64,000 nt of DNA from Roseivirga ehrenbergii. Lineage in GTDB: Bacteria > Bacteroidota > Bacteroidia > Cytophagales > Cyclobacteriaceae. This document shows positions 8,280 through 17,014 of the stretch, piece after piece. A program made the position numbers and the translations under genes. Numbering within the stretch: the stretch's first letter is position 1; every line of letters begins with the position of its first letter. The notes under the pieces were generated by a model. The model did no database searches and had not been told where the DNA came from. It saw only the letters and a list, made by a program, of their open reading frames with translations. The stretch is from contig NZ_LQZQ01000001.1 in the NCBI RefSeq assembly GCF_001593005.1, positions 124,001 through 188,000 of the forward strand. The letters are read 5' to 3'.

Positions 8280-8951
8280 TTAACGCTTCACCCCCTTATT
8301 CTGAAACTTAAAATTCAATACAGAAGCGGGAGTATCTAAACCTGCTTTGCAATCTTCGTTTTTTACTGCTCTGCCAGGATGGGCTTCAATTTCCAACACT
8401 CCTGCCCAAACGTCCAAATCATGATCAAAGGCTTCGTCCACCGCTCCTTCGTCACGTACTTTGGCAGAAGCTTCTGTGATGTCAATGCCAATGATCAGGG
8501 TACTGTTCAATTCCTTTTCATTAGGCTCGCGAGCTTCTGCCCAGCGGCCAGCGATAATGTTTTCAGTGATGATCTCTAATGCCTCCATTTTCTCGGCAGG
8601 ATCTTCAATCAATACAGGCGAACCAAAAACCACCACCGACCTATAATTCACCGAATGATGAAATACCGAACGCGCCAGCACAAGCCCATCCAGATGAGTG
8701 ACTGACAAACTCACTTTCTCTTGCTCCAAAAGTGAAAGCATCATTCTGTTCTTCATTGAACCATGAATTAACAATCGATCTCCTTTTCGACCATAGGCCG
8801 TTGGAATTACAATAACAGCGTTTTCATGCACATAAGGCACATGACAAAGGAAGTGTGAATCGAGGATTTCGTAGACCAAAGCCTTATCGTAGAGTGCTCT
8901 CTTGCTTCCTCGGATCACCTTATTGTAAGTAGATTTAGAAAATTCAGCCAT
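8280..8951 (-). CDS. Pyridoxamine 5'-phosphate oxidase-like FMN-binding protein
   Basis: A 223-residue split-barrel flavoprotein of the Pyridox_ox_2 type. Recognisable blocks are LVYEILDSHFLCHVPYV, TAYGRKGDRLLIHGS, and FHHSVNYRSVVVFG, the FMN phosphate region. These proteins are usually transcribed divergently from a MocR/GntR regulator, exactly as here (9034). A role in B6 vitamer salvage is possible, but the family also contains nitroreductase-like NimA proteins, so the substrate is unresolved. A shared 82-bp promoter region with repeated TARTCCACT motifs suggests control by the neighbouring regulator. Confidence 0.85.
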   Translation of the reverse strand: MAEFSKSTYNKVIRGSKRALYDKALVYEILDSHFLCHVPYVHENAVIVIPTAYGRKGDRLLIHGSMKNRMMLSLLEQEKVSLSVTHLDGLVLARSVFHHSVNYRSVVVFGSPVLIEDPAEKMEALEIITENIIAGRWAEAREPNEKELNSTLIIGIDITEASAKVRDEGAVDEAFDHDLDVWAGVLEIEAHPGRAVKNEDCKAGLDTPASVLNFKFQNKGVKR

Positions 8952-8989
8952 AATATTGTTGTTATATGCTACGAATATCTAAATTGATC

Positions 8990-9033
8990 GGACTATTAAT
9001 GTAATCCACTTTAGCGCTACTGAGTAGTCCACT
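8990..9033. promoter_or_regulatory. Candidate MocR operator: repeated TARTCCACT
   Basis: Two direct repeats, TAATCCACT at 9002-9010 and TAGTCCACT at 9025-9033, lie 23 bp apart. An inverted half GGACTA lies at 8990-8995. They sit in the divergent promoter region and the second copy touches the regulator's start codon. MocR-type regulators typically bind repeated sites in such positions. Assignment to this regulator is inference. Confidence 0.45.
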
Positions 9034-10506
9034 ATGATTTCATTCAAGAATTTAATCCACATAGATCGCAGCGCTGAAACGCCCATCTATCTTCAGTTGC
9101 ACAACGCCATTATTAGCATGATCAAATCGGGAGTGATTAAAAGTGGCGCAAAACTACCCGGCACAAGAAGTCTTTCCTTACAGATTGGCCTGCACCGAAA
9201 AACAGTGATTGCGGCCTATGACGAATTGATGGGGCAAGGTTGGATCACCACTATTCCAGCCAAAGGCACTTTTGTAAGCGATAAACTTCCTGAAGTAAAA
9301 CCACGAGGTCAAGGCGTTGGAAAAGGACTAAAACTTGAAGCTGGCTTTTCATTCGAAGCGAGAAAGCACCTCCACCGACCTTATGCGCAGTTGCCTTCAA
9401 TGTTAACGATTGATGAAGGAATCCCAGACGTTCGGATTGCACCCATCGTTGAGATTTTGCGCCATTACCGCAGCATTGTATCTCGCAGTTACAATGCTAA
9501 GTATTTGAGTTATGGTTCCTTCTTTGGCGATGACTCTTTGCGTGAAGTTTTAGCGAATTACCTTCAGGAAACGCGAGGAATTACCTGCTCAAAAGAAAAT
9601 ATACTTATCACGCGGGGGAGCCAAATGGGAATGTACTTGGCTTCGCAATTGATTCACCAAAAAGGAGGTTTTAGTATTGTAGGGGAAACAAATTACATTG
9701 CCGCAAGCCTAACTTTGACCGATGCTGGCGCTTCTCTGCTTAGGGTAAGGGTGGATGAAAACGGCTTGAATACCAACGACATTCAAGCGCTCTGCGAAAA
9801 GCATAAAATCAAATCGGTATATGTTACTTCCCATCATCATCACCCCACTACAGTAACGCTTAGCCCCGAAAGAAGGCTTCACTTGATCGAACTAGCACAT
9901 CAATATGGCTTTGCCATTTTGGAAGATGACTATGATTACGACTTTCATTATCAACGGGCTCCACTTTTGCCCTTGGCCAGTGCCGATGAAGGAAACCATG
10001 TGATTTATATGGGGGCCGTTTGTAAGATTATTGCACCAGCCATTCGTGTCGGGTACATGGTTGGGCCAACTGATTTTATCGCAGCAGCAGCGCATTTAAG
10101 AAGAACGATTGACCGCCAAGGCGACACCATATTAGAAAGGGCTTTGGCACAAATGATTGAGCAAGGCGATCTTCAGCGACATAGTAGAAAGGCACTCAAA
10201 CTTTATCATGAACGGAGAGATCATTTCCATCAATTACTCACTGACCACCTTTCAGAATTCATCAGTTTTAGTGTTCCCGAAGGCGGAATGGCCTTTTGGG
10301 TGATGCTAAAGAAAGAAATGAATTGGGAAGCCATTGCCAAAACTTGCTTGGAAAATGAAATGGTAATTCCTGATTGCAAAAACTACGACAGCCATAATTC
10401 AGGCCATAATGGTATCCGTTTAGGCTTTGCTTCTCTAAATTTTGAAGAACAAACCAAAGCCGTTCTCATTCTGAAATCGGCCATGAAAAAAGAAAGTCAA
10501 AATTAA
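9034..10506 (+). CDS. MocR/PdxR-type transcriptional regulator (GntR HTH + aminotransferase domain)
   Basis: A 490-residue fusion. Residues about 10-80 form a GntR winged helix (IYLQLHNAIISMIKSGVIKSG, TRSLSLQIGLHRKTVIAAYDEL), and the rest is a fold-type I aminotransferase domain with EDDYDYDF and a PLP-lysine region GAVCKIIAPAIRVGY. PdxR/MocR proteins use PLP or a PLP-amine adduct as effector and control vitamin B6 or amine metabolism genes. Divergence from a PNPOx-like gene fits a B6-responsive regulator. The GntR recognition helix and PLP lysine are both intact, so it should be functional. Confidence 0.92.
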   Translation: MISFKNLIHIDRSAETPIYLQLHNAIISMIKSGVIKSGAKLPGTRSLSLQIGLHRKTVIAAYDELMGQGWITTIPAKGTFVSDKLPEVKPRGQGVGKGLKLEAGFSFEARKHLHRPYAQLPSMLTIDEGIPDVRIAPIVEILRHYRSIVSRSYNAKYLSYGSFFGDDSLREVLANYLQETRGITCSKENILITRGSQMGMYLASQLIHQKGGFSIVGETNYIAASLTLTDAGASLLRVRVDENGLNTNDIQALCEKHKIKSVYVTSHHHHPTTVTLSPERRLHLIELAHQYGFAILEDDYDYDFHYQRAPLLPLASADEGNHVIYMGAVCKIIAPAIRVGYMVGPTDFIAAAAHLRRTIDRQGDTILERALAQMIEQGDLQRHSRKALKLYHERRDHFHQLLTDHLSEFISFSVPEGGMAFWVMLKKEMNWEAIAKTCLENEMVIPDCKNYDSHNSGHNGIRLGFASLNFEEQTKAVLILKSAMKKESQN

Positions 10507-10599
10507 TTTCGCGAAATTGTCCCCTGCTCATAATGGCTTTCGTCAATAGGGTGAATCTCAAAAAGAGAACTCGATTTTAAACCATAATTTTTTAACACG

Positions 10600-10944
10600 A
10601 TGAAAAAGTTTTTATACCTGTTTAGAGGTGGCGATGCAAGAATGGCCGAAATGTCTCCAGAAGAAGTGCAAGCTGAAATGGCCGAATGGGGCAAATGGAT
10701 GCAAAGTTTGGCCGAAAAAGGTCAATTGATTGATGGTTTGCCTTTAAAGGCTGAAGGCATGCAAGTATCAAAAGGTGGTCAATTGGTTACCGATGGCCCT
10801 TTTGCCGAAGGTGCTGAAATTGTTGGTGGTTACTTGATGGTAAACGCTACCGATATGAACCAAGCAGTAGAATTATCGAAAGGTTGCCCGATTTTAAATG
10901 CAGAAGACGGTAATATCGAAGTAAGAGAAATTGCGAGTATGTAA
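10600..10944 (+). CDS. YCII-domain (DGPF) protein
   Basis: A 114-residue protein with the YCII/DGPF signature TDGPFAEGAEIVGGY and the N-terminal FLYLFRGG. The fold is a ferredoxin-like dimer; family members have been linked to dechlorination-type chemistry or appear with ECF sigma factors, but no sigma factor is near this one, so no function is assigned. The gene is followed by a stem-loop terminator and stands alone. Confidence 0.85.
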   Translation: MKKFLYLFRGGDARMAEMSPEEVQAEMAEWGKWMQSLAEKGQLIDGLPLKAEGMQVSKGGQLVTDGPFAEGAEIVGGYLMVNATDMNQAVELSKGCPILNAEDGNIEVREIASM

Positions 10945-10952
10945 ATAATGTG

Positions 10953-10987
10953 AATAGGCTGTTTTATACTTAAAGTGGCCTATTTTT
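10953..10987 (+). terminator. Rho-independent terminator after the YCII gene
   Basis: A stem AATAGGC (10953-10959) pairs with GCCTATT (10978-10984), followed by TTT. It begins 8 bp after the stop codon of the YCII gene. Confidence 0.6.
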
Positions 10988-11094
10988 CCTTCTTCCCTTT
11001 TGTAGATTCAGTAAATAAAATATTGAAAAATTTACATAGTTGGCAACATGCCCAATTCTGAAATTTGTTAGTTTAGTACGAACAATATTTTTTT

Positions 11095-11514
11095 ATGGAA
11101 TATCCCAAAACAAGTTTCAGAATTAAAGCCGCTATTGTTGATGCCATTCTCATTTTAGCCGTCATGATAATCACCGCTTTTGCCATTGACAGTATTGGTG
11201 GTGTCCCCGACTGGGTGAGAATCATGATCATGGCTTTACTTTTTATTGCTTATGAACCAATGATGGTGGCCACCAATGGAGGAACAATTGGCCATAGGAT
11301 TCTTGGTGTAGAAGTTAGAAAATCATCAGACTCAACACAACGATTAAGCCTACCGATTGCCATAGTAAGGAGTATTCTCAAGTTCGTTTTAGGAATATTT
11401 TCAGTGTTAGTATCTTATACTAGAGAAGATAACCGATGTATACATGATTTAATATGTGATTCGATAGTTGTTTATAGAAAGTCAGCTCGTATTACCTCAC
11501 CTTCGCCTTCTTAA
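11095..11514 (+). CDS. RDD-family membrane protein
   Basis: A 139-residue protein with the RDD family pattern: an N-terminal helix with FRIKAAIVDAILI (Arg and Asp of the RDD signature), a second helix around MIMALLFIAYEP, the conserved NGGTIGHRILGVEV segment, and a third helix SILKFVLGIFSVLVSYT. The role of RDD proteins is mostly undefined; some transport ions. The last 23 bp overlap the convergent SDR gene on the other strand. Confidence 0.85.
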   Translation: MEYPKTSFRIKAAIVDAILILAVMIITAFAIDSIGGVPDWVRIMIMALLFIAYEPMMVATNGGTIGHRILGVEVRKSSDSTQRLSLPIAIVRSILKFVLGIFSVLVSYTREDNRCIHDLICDSIVVYRKSARITSPSPS

Positions 11515-12283
11515 TCATTCTAGCAAATAAACCCGGAACGAATCGTTTGGCGTAAGCTCCGTAAGATTCTTTGCCAATATAAATCTCGCGCTTTTCCTTT
11601 TTGATCGCCTTAATGATGGCTTTGGCGCAATCTTCTGCAGAAATCCCTTTGGCTTGAGCATCATCCATCACATTGGCTTTTGAGCCATCGCCTACCAAGG
11701 CATTTACCGACACATTGGTTTTTACGAAACCCGGTGCGGCTATTGTTACTTTGATTCCGTCATCTTCCAGTTCGGCACGAAGGCTATCGTAAAAGCCATG
11801 AAGCGCATGTTTTGTAGCTGCATAGCCAGACCGATAAGGCGTTCCAAAAATTCCAGTCAAGCTTGTCACTACCACGAAATGGCCACTCCCCTTTTCGAGC
11901 ATATGCGGCAGCAGGTTTTTGGCCAAAGCAATATTCCCGAAGTAGTTAACTTCCATCAAATTTCGATCTACCTCAAGTTTAGTGTCCTTTACCAAAGACC
12001 GCTGACTGATACCGCCATTATTGATCAAAATATCCACCTGCCCGAAAAGAGCAATGGCTTCGTTGGTCTTCGTGGTCAAGCTATCGGCTTCGGCTAAATC
12101 GAGGGTAAGGATTTTTATATTGTCTTGATTAGAGCAATTGGACTTTACCCTTTCCAATTCGGCTAGTCTACGGGCAGAGAGAATCAATTGAGCGCCTTCC
12201 GAAGAAAGCTGCATGGCCAAAGCTTCTCCAATTCCTGAAGAAGCGCCTGTAATCCAGATGGTTTTGTTATTAAGGCTTTTCAT
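11492..12283 (-). CDS. Short-chain dehydrogenase/reductase
   Basis: A 263-residue classical SDR. It has the cofactor motif TGASSGIG near residue 13, the NNGG motif after strand 4, the catalytic YAATK with the upstream Ser in VVVTSLTG, and a C-terminal basic tail ending MIKKAKVR. Many Bacteroidota SDRs of this type are associated with membranes and annotated as ketoreductases, but the substrate is unknown. It lies 55 bp downstream of folA across a palindromic spacer, so it may share that transcript. Its 3' end overlaps the RDD gene by 23 bp. Confidence 0.9.
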   Translation of the reverse strand: MKSLNNKTIWITGASSGIGEALAMQLSSEGAQLILSARRLAELERVKSNCSNQDNIKILTLDLAEADSLTTKTNEAIALFGQVDILINNGGISQRSLVKDTKLEVDRNLMEVNYFGNIALAKNLLPHMLEKGSGHFVVVTSLTGIFGTPYRSGYAATKHALHGFYDSLRAELEDDGIKVTIAAPGFVKTNVSVNALVGDGSKANVMDDAQAKGISAEDCAKAIIKAIKKEKREIYIGKESYGAYAKRFVPGLFARMIKKAKVR

Positions 12284-12290
12284 GTTTCAA

Positions 12291-12330
12291 TCCTCCTCCG
12301 CCCTTCGGGCACCTCCTCCAAAGAGGAGGA
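12291..12330. repeat. GC-rich palindromic spacer element
   Basis: Arms TCCTCCTC (12291-12298) and GAGGAGGA (12323-12330) enclose a second small hairpin, GCCC-TTCG-GGGC-like, at 12300-12310. An alternative CCTCCTC/GAGGAGG pairing is possible. The element fills the gap between folA and the SDR gene. GC-rich palindromes of this style are scattered in many Bacteroidota genomes; no other copy is in this window. Confidence 0.6.
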
Positions 12331-12338
12331 TAACCTAA

Positions 12339-12842
12339 TTACTTCCGAACATAAGTTACAAAGTCGAAAGCATATTTGTGCTTTTCATCCGCTTCATGAT
12401 GTTCTCTTCCTTCTTCCTTCCATTCACTTTTATCGAATTTAGGGAAGAAAGTATCTGCACCTTCGATTACCGCTTCTACTTCGGTAATCAACATTCTATC
12501 CACCAATCCCTTTTCAATGGCTTCGGTATAAATTTTTCCACCGCCAATTATCATGCATTCGCTCAACCCTTGCTTTTCACAATAAGCCAAAGCCTCTTCT
12601 AAACTATGCGTTACCACATGGCCTTCAGGCAGTTCAAAATCCTTATTGCGAGTGATCACCACCGAAGTACGGTTGGGCAAGGGCTTACCAAGGGATTCGT
12701 AAGTTTTTCGGCCCATGAGAATATGATTCCCTGAGGTCACCGTCTTGAAGAATTTGAAATCATCGGGCAATCGCCAAAGCAAATCGTTGTCTTTGCCAAT
12801 GGCATAATTTTCTGAAATGGCTACTACAATGGTCCTGATCAT
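12339..12842 (-). CDS. folA: Dihydrofolate reductase
   Basis: A 167-residue DHFR, typical in length, that reduces dihydrofolate to tetrahydrofolate with NADPH. Diagnostic segments are AIGKDNDLLWRLPDDF (active-site Trp and the acidic residue at 27-28), the NADPH-binding LMGRKTYESLGKPLPNRTSVVITR, and MIIGGGKIYTEA. The start codon overlaps the fmt stop by 4 bp, so the two are translationally coupled. The link makes sense because fmt consumes 10-formyl-tetrahydrofolate. Confidence 0.97.
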   Translation of the reverse strand: MIRTIVVAISENYAIGKDNDLLWRLPDDFKFFKTVTSGNHILMGRKTYESLGKPLPNRTSVVITRNKDFELPEGHVVTHSLEEALAYCEKQGLSECMIIGGGKIYTEAIEKGLVDRMLITEVEAVIEGADTFFPKFDKSEWKEEGREHHEADEKHKYAFDFVTYVRK

Positions 12843-13756
12843 AATTGTGTCCCTCTTAAAAACGATTCAATATCCATTCGTTTCTTCCCTTCCATTTGCA
12901 ATTCGGTAATGGCCAAAGCGCCCGTTCCAGTTTGAATATGAAGGAAAGTCTTGTTGTCTGTTTTGTATTCGCCCGGCTCAGTTTTTTTACCTGAGTCCAT
13001 TTTTTTGGTAGCGAAGATTTTGAAATTTTTATCGTTGATGCATGTCCAAGCTGCAGGATAAGGCGATAAACCACGAATGAAATTATAGACTTCTTCGGTC
13101 GGTTTCTTCCAGTCAATTTCGCAGGTCTCTTTAAATATTTTAGGCGCATGCTTAATCTCCACCGACTCGTCTTGTGGCAGTTGCGGATAATCACCTGCTT
13201 CAATCGCACGAACCGTTTTTAGCACCAATTTGGCACCTCGATGCATTAATCTTTCATATACATCGCCTACATTGTCTTCTTCGCCAATGGGTTCTTTTTC
13301 TTGGAAAATAACATTCCCCGTATCAATCTCATGTTTCAGGAAGAAGGTGGTTACGCCTGTTTCCTTTTCACCATTAATAATCGCCCAGTTGATGGGCGCG
13401 GCACCTCGGTATTGTGGCAATAAAGAACCATGTAGGTTAAAAGTGCCAATTTCGGGCATGTCCCAAACGGCTACTGGCAGCATCCTAAAGGCCACCACAA
13501 TTTGCAGGTTGGCATTGTAGCTTTTCAGCTCTTCTAAAAACTCTGGCGACTTTAAATTGGTAGGTTGTAACACAGGAATCTCCTGCGAAACGGCATAGTC
13601 CTTCACGGGCGTAGTGGTTAATTTTTGCCCCCTGCCTTTCGGACGGTCAGGCGCTGTCACCACGGCCACCACATTGACGCCATTCTCTACCAAAATTTGT
13701 AAGCTAGGCACCGCAAACTCAGGCGTGCCCATATATATAATTCTTAAGTCTTTCAT
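12839..13756 (-). CDS. fmt: Methionyl-tRNA formyltransferase
   Basis: A 305-residue enzyme that formylates initiator Met-tRNA using 10-formyl-tetrahydrofolate. It shows the N-terminal IIYMGTPEFAVPSL, the catalytic NLHGSLLPQYRGAAPINWA with N107/H109, and D145 in HEIDTGNV. The C-terminal tRNA-binding OB-like domain (from about residue 205) is complete. It overlaps both neighbours by 4 bp (upstream membrane-protein gene and downstream folA). Confidence 0.97.
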   Translation of the reverse strand: MKDLRIIYMGTPEFAVPSLQILVENGVNVVAVVTAPDRPKGRGQKLTTTPVKDYAVSQEIPVLQPTNLKSPEFLEELKSYNANLQIVVAFRMLPVAVWDMPEIGTFNLHGSLLPQYRGAAPINWAIINGEKETGVTTFFLKHEIDTGNVIFQEKEPIGEEDNVGDVYERLMHRGAKLVLKTVRAIEAGDYPQLPQDESVEIKHAPKIFKETCEIDWKKPTEEVYNFIRGLSPYPAAWTCINDKNFKIFATKKMDSGKKTEPGEYKTDNKTFLHIQTGTGALAITELQMEGKKRMDIESFLRGTQL

Positions 13757-14568
13757 ATGTGAGCTTTATTTCTATAGCTGTAAATTCGCTCATTTATTTT
13801 ATCAGCAGGGAGGTTATAATCTCCTATACTAAGGTTAAAAACATTGTTTAAGGTCTTTATTTTCAACTCTTGATCTTCCCTACCCGCTACTCCAAATGTA
13901 GCTTCAATTTCAATAATTTCGTTCCAACCAAATCTGTCCTTACCTATGGTAATCCCCATTTCATGCAGTGTAATAATCGTTTCATTTTTATTAACCAGGT
14001 TTTTTAGAGCCTTTACAAACCTCAGTAAACTAAATAAAACAATTATTCCCCCAATTATATTTCTGTCTGACAGAATCAGATACACCCCTACCGAAACCAT
14101 AAAAACAGGCAAAATAAGGTTGAAAACAGTATTTACAATAGGATATTTAAGAACTGTTGTCTTGGGTAGGTCTGTTTGATCAATTTTGAGAAACGGTATT
14201 CTGTAGTTCTTGTTTTCTAGTTCAATCAGCTGATTCCTTTGACTTCTACTATAAATAATCGTACTGTTAAAGAAATTACCTCCGGGCCATATTATGTTAG
14301 CCTTTACAGCTTCATTTTTAAGTAGCTCAAGGTCATTCACATTGGAATACGCCCAAACCTTCCACCTTGCTACCGATAAACTCCAGTAAAGCCAACTTAA
14401 TATAAAACCAGAAAGCAGGCCTAACAGAGAGAAATATTCTGGATACACAAATCTTCTTTGAAAATACAAGAAGACACAGAAGGTTAAGATTAGAATGATT
14501 ATACCAGGTAAGATAATCACTAATTGTCCTCGCTTAATAGCTCTATCAATAAGCCTCTGCTCGTTCAT
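13753..14568 (-). CDS. Hypothetical membrane protein with PH-like tail
   Basis: A 271-residue protein with two hydrophobic segments near the N-terminus (about 17-35 and 46-62), two more around 140-180, and a soluble C-terminal part (GITIGKDRFGWNEIIEIEA) that resembles the bacterial PH-like domains found in membrane proteins. I do not recognise a named family. It is embedded with 4-bp overlaps between the NamZ-like gene and fmt, so its expression is tied to both. Confidence 0.7.
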   Translation of the reverse strand: MNEQRLIDRAIKRGQLVIILPGIIILILTFCVFLYFQRRFVYPEYFSLLGLLSGFILSWLYWSLSVARWKVWAYSNVNDLELLKNEAVKANIIWPGGNFFNSTIIYSRSQRNQLIELENKNYRIPFLKIDQTDLPKTTVLKYPIVNTVFNLILPVFMVSVGVYLILSDRNIIGGIIVLFSLLRFVKALKNLVNKNETIITLHEMGITIGKDRFGWNEIIEIEATFGVAGREDQELKIKTLNNVFNLSIGDYNLPADKINERIYSYRNKAHI

Positions 14569-15731
14569 TCAAAATCCTTATACAACAAATATTGTTTTCT
14601 CTTGGCCTTGTAAGCGTTCAAACCCTCTTGCCAAGTCGCTTTAATCTCTTCCTCGGTCATTCCAGCCTCGATCTGCTTTCGCAGTTCGGTAGTTCCAGCC
14701 AAAAGGGTGAGGTAATCTTTGAAGAACTCGGTTTTGTCTTTTAAGGCTTCGTAATAAGTAATCAAGTAGCGCAAAGTCAATTCTCTGGGTTGACCTGCAC
14801 CAGAAAGGTTTTGTCCAAAGCATTCTTTTCCTTCTAGTGGCGGATATTTAGAGCCTTCATTGGGTTGCGGAGTAAAAGTGTAAGAACCCAAACTAAAATC
14901 AGGGTGGCCAATCACTTCAAAAGGAAAATCAGTTCCTCGGCCTACGCTTACTACCGTGCCTTCAAAAAAACCGAGGGAAGGATAAAGCGCAATGGCATTA
15001 TCGGTCGGTAAATTGGGCGAAGGTTTTACAGGCAATAAATAAGTAGCATTGTGGTCCCAGCCTTTCATTTTAATGACGGTTAAATCAGCTTTTACGCCAT
15101 TTTCTAACCACCCTTCTCCATTAATCATTTGCGCCAGCTCGCCCACAGTGAGGCCATGAACCACCGGAATTGGGTGCATGGCAATAAAACCACTGACGCT
15201 ATCCTCTTTTACGGGACCGTCAATGTACATGCCGTTCGGATTTGGCCTATCAAACACAATGACCTGTTTGTTATTTTCAGCTGCGGCCTCCATAACATAA
15301 TGCATGGTGCTGATGAAGGTATAAAAACGCACCCCCACATCTTGAATATCAAATATGAGCACATCCACATCTTCCAACATTTCAGGCGTTGGCTTTTTAT
15401 TGCTGCCGTAAATCGAAACGATTGGAATGCCTGTTTTTTCGTCTTTCGAATCGTTGACTTTTTCACCATCTGGCGCTTCGCCCCTAAAGCCATGCTCAGG
15501 TGCCATTACTTTTTTAATATCAACGCCCAAGCTGTGCAGGGTATCTACCAAATGCGTTTGCCCCACCATAGAAGTTTGATTGACCACCAAAGCCACTCTT
15601 TTTCCTTCCAGCAATGGGAGATATTCCTGTATTCTTTCGGCCCCTACTTGAAGGGCTTCTTTTTGCTCGGTTTGCGATTGACAGCCAAAACATGTCATTA
15701 AAATAAAAAGGGCAAATAGCAGTCTATTCAT
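14565..15731 (-). CDS. DUF1343 / NamZ-like exo-beta-N-acetylmuramidase lipoprotein
   Basis: A 388-residue DUF1343 protein with a lipoprotein signal (lipobox CFGC, C17). The family includes NamZ, which removes N-acetylmuramic acid from the non-reducing end of peptidoglycan fragments. Family blocks seen are VALVVNQTSMVG, APEHGFRGEAPDGE, VLIFDIQDVGVRFYTF, VFDRPNPNG and LSVGRGTDFPFE-like VVSVGRGTDFPFE. Cell-wall recycling in the periplasm is the expected role. It heads the minus-strand chain through fmt and folA and is divergent from the FtsX-type permease across 51 bp. Confidence 0.85.
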   Translation of the reverse strand: MNRLLFALFILMTCFGCQSQTEQKEALQVGAERIQEYLPLLEGKRVALVVNQTSMVGQTHLVDTLHSLGVDIKKVMAPEHGFRGEAPDGEKVNDSKDEKTGIPIVSIYGSNKKPTPEMLEDVDVLIFDIQDVGVRFYTFISTMHYVMEAAAENNKQVIVFDRPNPNGMYIDGPVKEDSVSGFIAMHPIPVVHGLTVGELAQMINGEGWLENGVKADLTVIKMKGWDHNATYLLPVKPSPNLPTDNAIALYPSLGFFEGTVVSVGRGTDFPFEVIGHPDFSLGSYTFTPQPNEGSKYPPLEGKECFGQNLSGAGQPRELTLRYLITYYEALKDKTEFFKDYLTLLAGTTELRKQIEAGMTEEEIKATWQEGLNAYKAKRKQYLLYKDFE

Positions 15732-15740
15732 TCGGTTCGT

Positions 15741-15748
15741 TATCTTTG
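15741..15748 (+). promoter_or_regulatory. Bacteroidota -7 element TATCTTTG for the permease gene
   Basis: A perfect match to TAnnTTTG lies 35 bp before the TTG start of the permease. No clear -33 TTTG is seen at the expected distance. Confidence 0.5.
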
Positions 15749-15765
15749 AAATTTAACGGTAGCAT

Positions 15766-15773
15766 CAAAATTA
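15766..15773 (-). promoter_or_regulatory. Bacteroidota -7 element TAATTTTG for the NamZ-like gene
   Basis: Read on the minus strand, 15773-15766 is TAATTTTG, a perfect TAnnTTTG match placed 35 bp upstream of the NamZ-like start. Together with 15741-15748 it makes the 51-bp gap a back-to-back promoter. No clear -33 element. Confidence 0.45.
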
Positions 15774-15782
15774 ACCATATTC

Positions 15783-16997
15783 TTGAACCTCCCTTATTTC
15801 ATAGCAAAAAGAATCAGCAATCCGGGCGATAACAGCTTCTCGGCCGTGATCCATAAAATTGCCATTGCCAGTGTTGCGCTGGGTTTGGCCATTATGATGA
15901 TTGCTTTTTTCGTGCTTGGTGGTTTTCAAGAGAATATCAAAGACAAGATTTTCAGCTTTTCCGGCCACATTCAAATCAAAAAATTCTCCCTTAATAATTC
16001 ATATGAGGAAGAACCGATTGTTGTGGAACCTAATCGTTTGAAGGCAGTAGCAACAGACCCATATGTTGTTCATGTACAGGAATATGCCCACAAACCGGGG
16101 CTAATTTCAAAAGATGGTGAAGTATACGGGGTTCTTTTTAAGGGGGTAGCACCGAGCTTTAACGAAGCATTGTTTGATAAATACATGGTGGAAGGCGAAT
16201 TCATCAGTTTTAACGATAGCACTTCCACCGATGTGATGGTCAGTTCTAAAATGGCCAAAAACTTGGGTTTGAAGATTGGGGACAAGGTGATCAATTACTT
16301 TATTATGGATCCGCCTAAAACGCGTAGGGTAACCGTAAAAGGGATTTATAGCACTGGCCTCGATACTTTTGACGACCAAATGATGATTGGTGATATCAAT
16401 GTAGTTCGAAGTTTAAATGGCTGGAAGAATGATGAGGTGGGAGGCTATGAAGTTTACCTCAAAAACATAGATGATATTGCGGCTGCGGATGACGCCATTA
16501 TTGGCGAATTAAGCGTAGAGCATTACACAGAAAGAGTAGACGAAAAATTCGTTCAGATTTTTGACTGGCTCAACCTGCTCAGCAAAAACGTAAGCATTTT
16601 CATTTGGCTCATTCTATTGGTCGCCTCATTTAATATGGTTTCGGTTTTGTTTATCCTGATTATGGAGCGCACCCAAATGATTGGCACTTTCAAGGCATTA
16701 GGCGCTTCGAATAGCCTCATTAGAAGAATATTTTCCTACAATGGTTTTAGATTAGTACTCAAAGGTTTGTTGGTGGGAAATGCGATAGCCATTGGTTTTG
16801 CTTTACTTCAAGATTTCTTCCATATCATCCCCCTAGATGCCGCCAACTATTATATGGAGTATGTGCCCATTGAATGGGATTGGTCGGTGACCATTGGCCT
16901 CAATTTGCTAACGTTGATCTTAGTATCCTTTGTGCTGATTATTCCAACGGCAATCATCGCCAGAATAAAACCAGTAACGGCCATTAGGTTTGATTAA
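15783..16997 (+). CDS. FtsX/LolC-type ABC transporter permease
   Basis: A 404-residue permease of the MacB/LolCE topology. It has an N-terminal membrane segment (about 26-48), a large periplasmic domain with a MacB-like core (about 50-270), and three C-terminal membrane segments in the FtsX domain (LLSKNVSIFIWLILLVASF, then about 320-345 and 370-395, ending ARIKPVTAIRFD). The start is TTG at 15783, giving the conserved MNLPYFIAKRIS. LolC/E family members extract lipoproteins from the inner membrane. No ATP-binding partner is adjacent, so its ATPase must be encoded elsewhere. Confidence 0.87.
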   Translation: MNLPYFIAKRISNPGDNSFSAVIHKIAIASVALGLAIMMIAFFVLGGFQENIKDKIFSFSGHIQIKKFSLNNSYEEEPIVVEPNRLKAVATDPYVVHVQEYAHKPGLISKDGEVYGVLFKGVAPSFNEALFDKYMVEGEFISFNDSTSTDVMVSSKMAKNLGLKIGDKVINYFIMDPPKTRRVTVKGIYSTGLDTFDDQMMIGDINVVRSLNGWKNDEVGGYEVYLKNIDDIAAADDAIIGELSVEHYTERVDEKFVQIFDWLNLLSKNVSIFIWLILLVASFNMVSVLFILIMERTQMIGTFKALGASNSLIRRIFSYNGFRLVLKGLLVGNAIAIGFALLQDFFHIIPLDAANYYMEYVPIEWDWSVTIGLNLLTLILVSFVLIIPTAIIARIKPVTAIRFD

Positions 16998-17014
16998 GCT
17001 GAATTCTTAAGAGT

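Noticed and set aside
15129-15701. A 190-codon plus-strand ORF
   Set aside because: It is antisense to the well-supported NamZ-like gene and has no recognisable domain.
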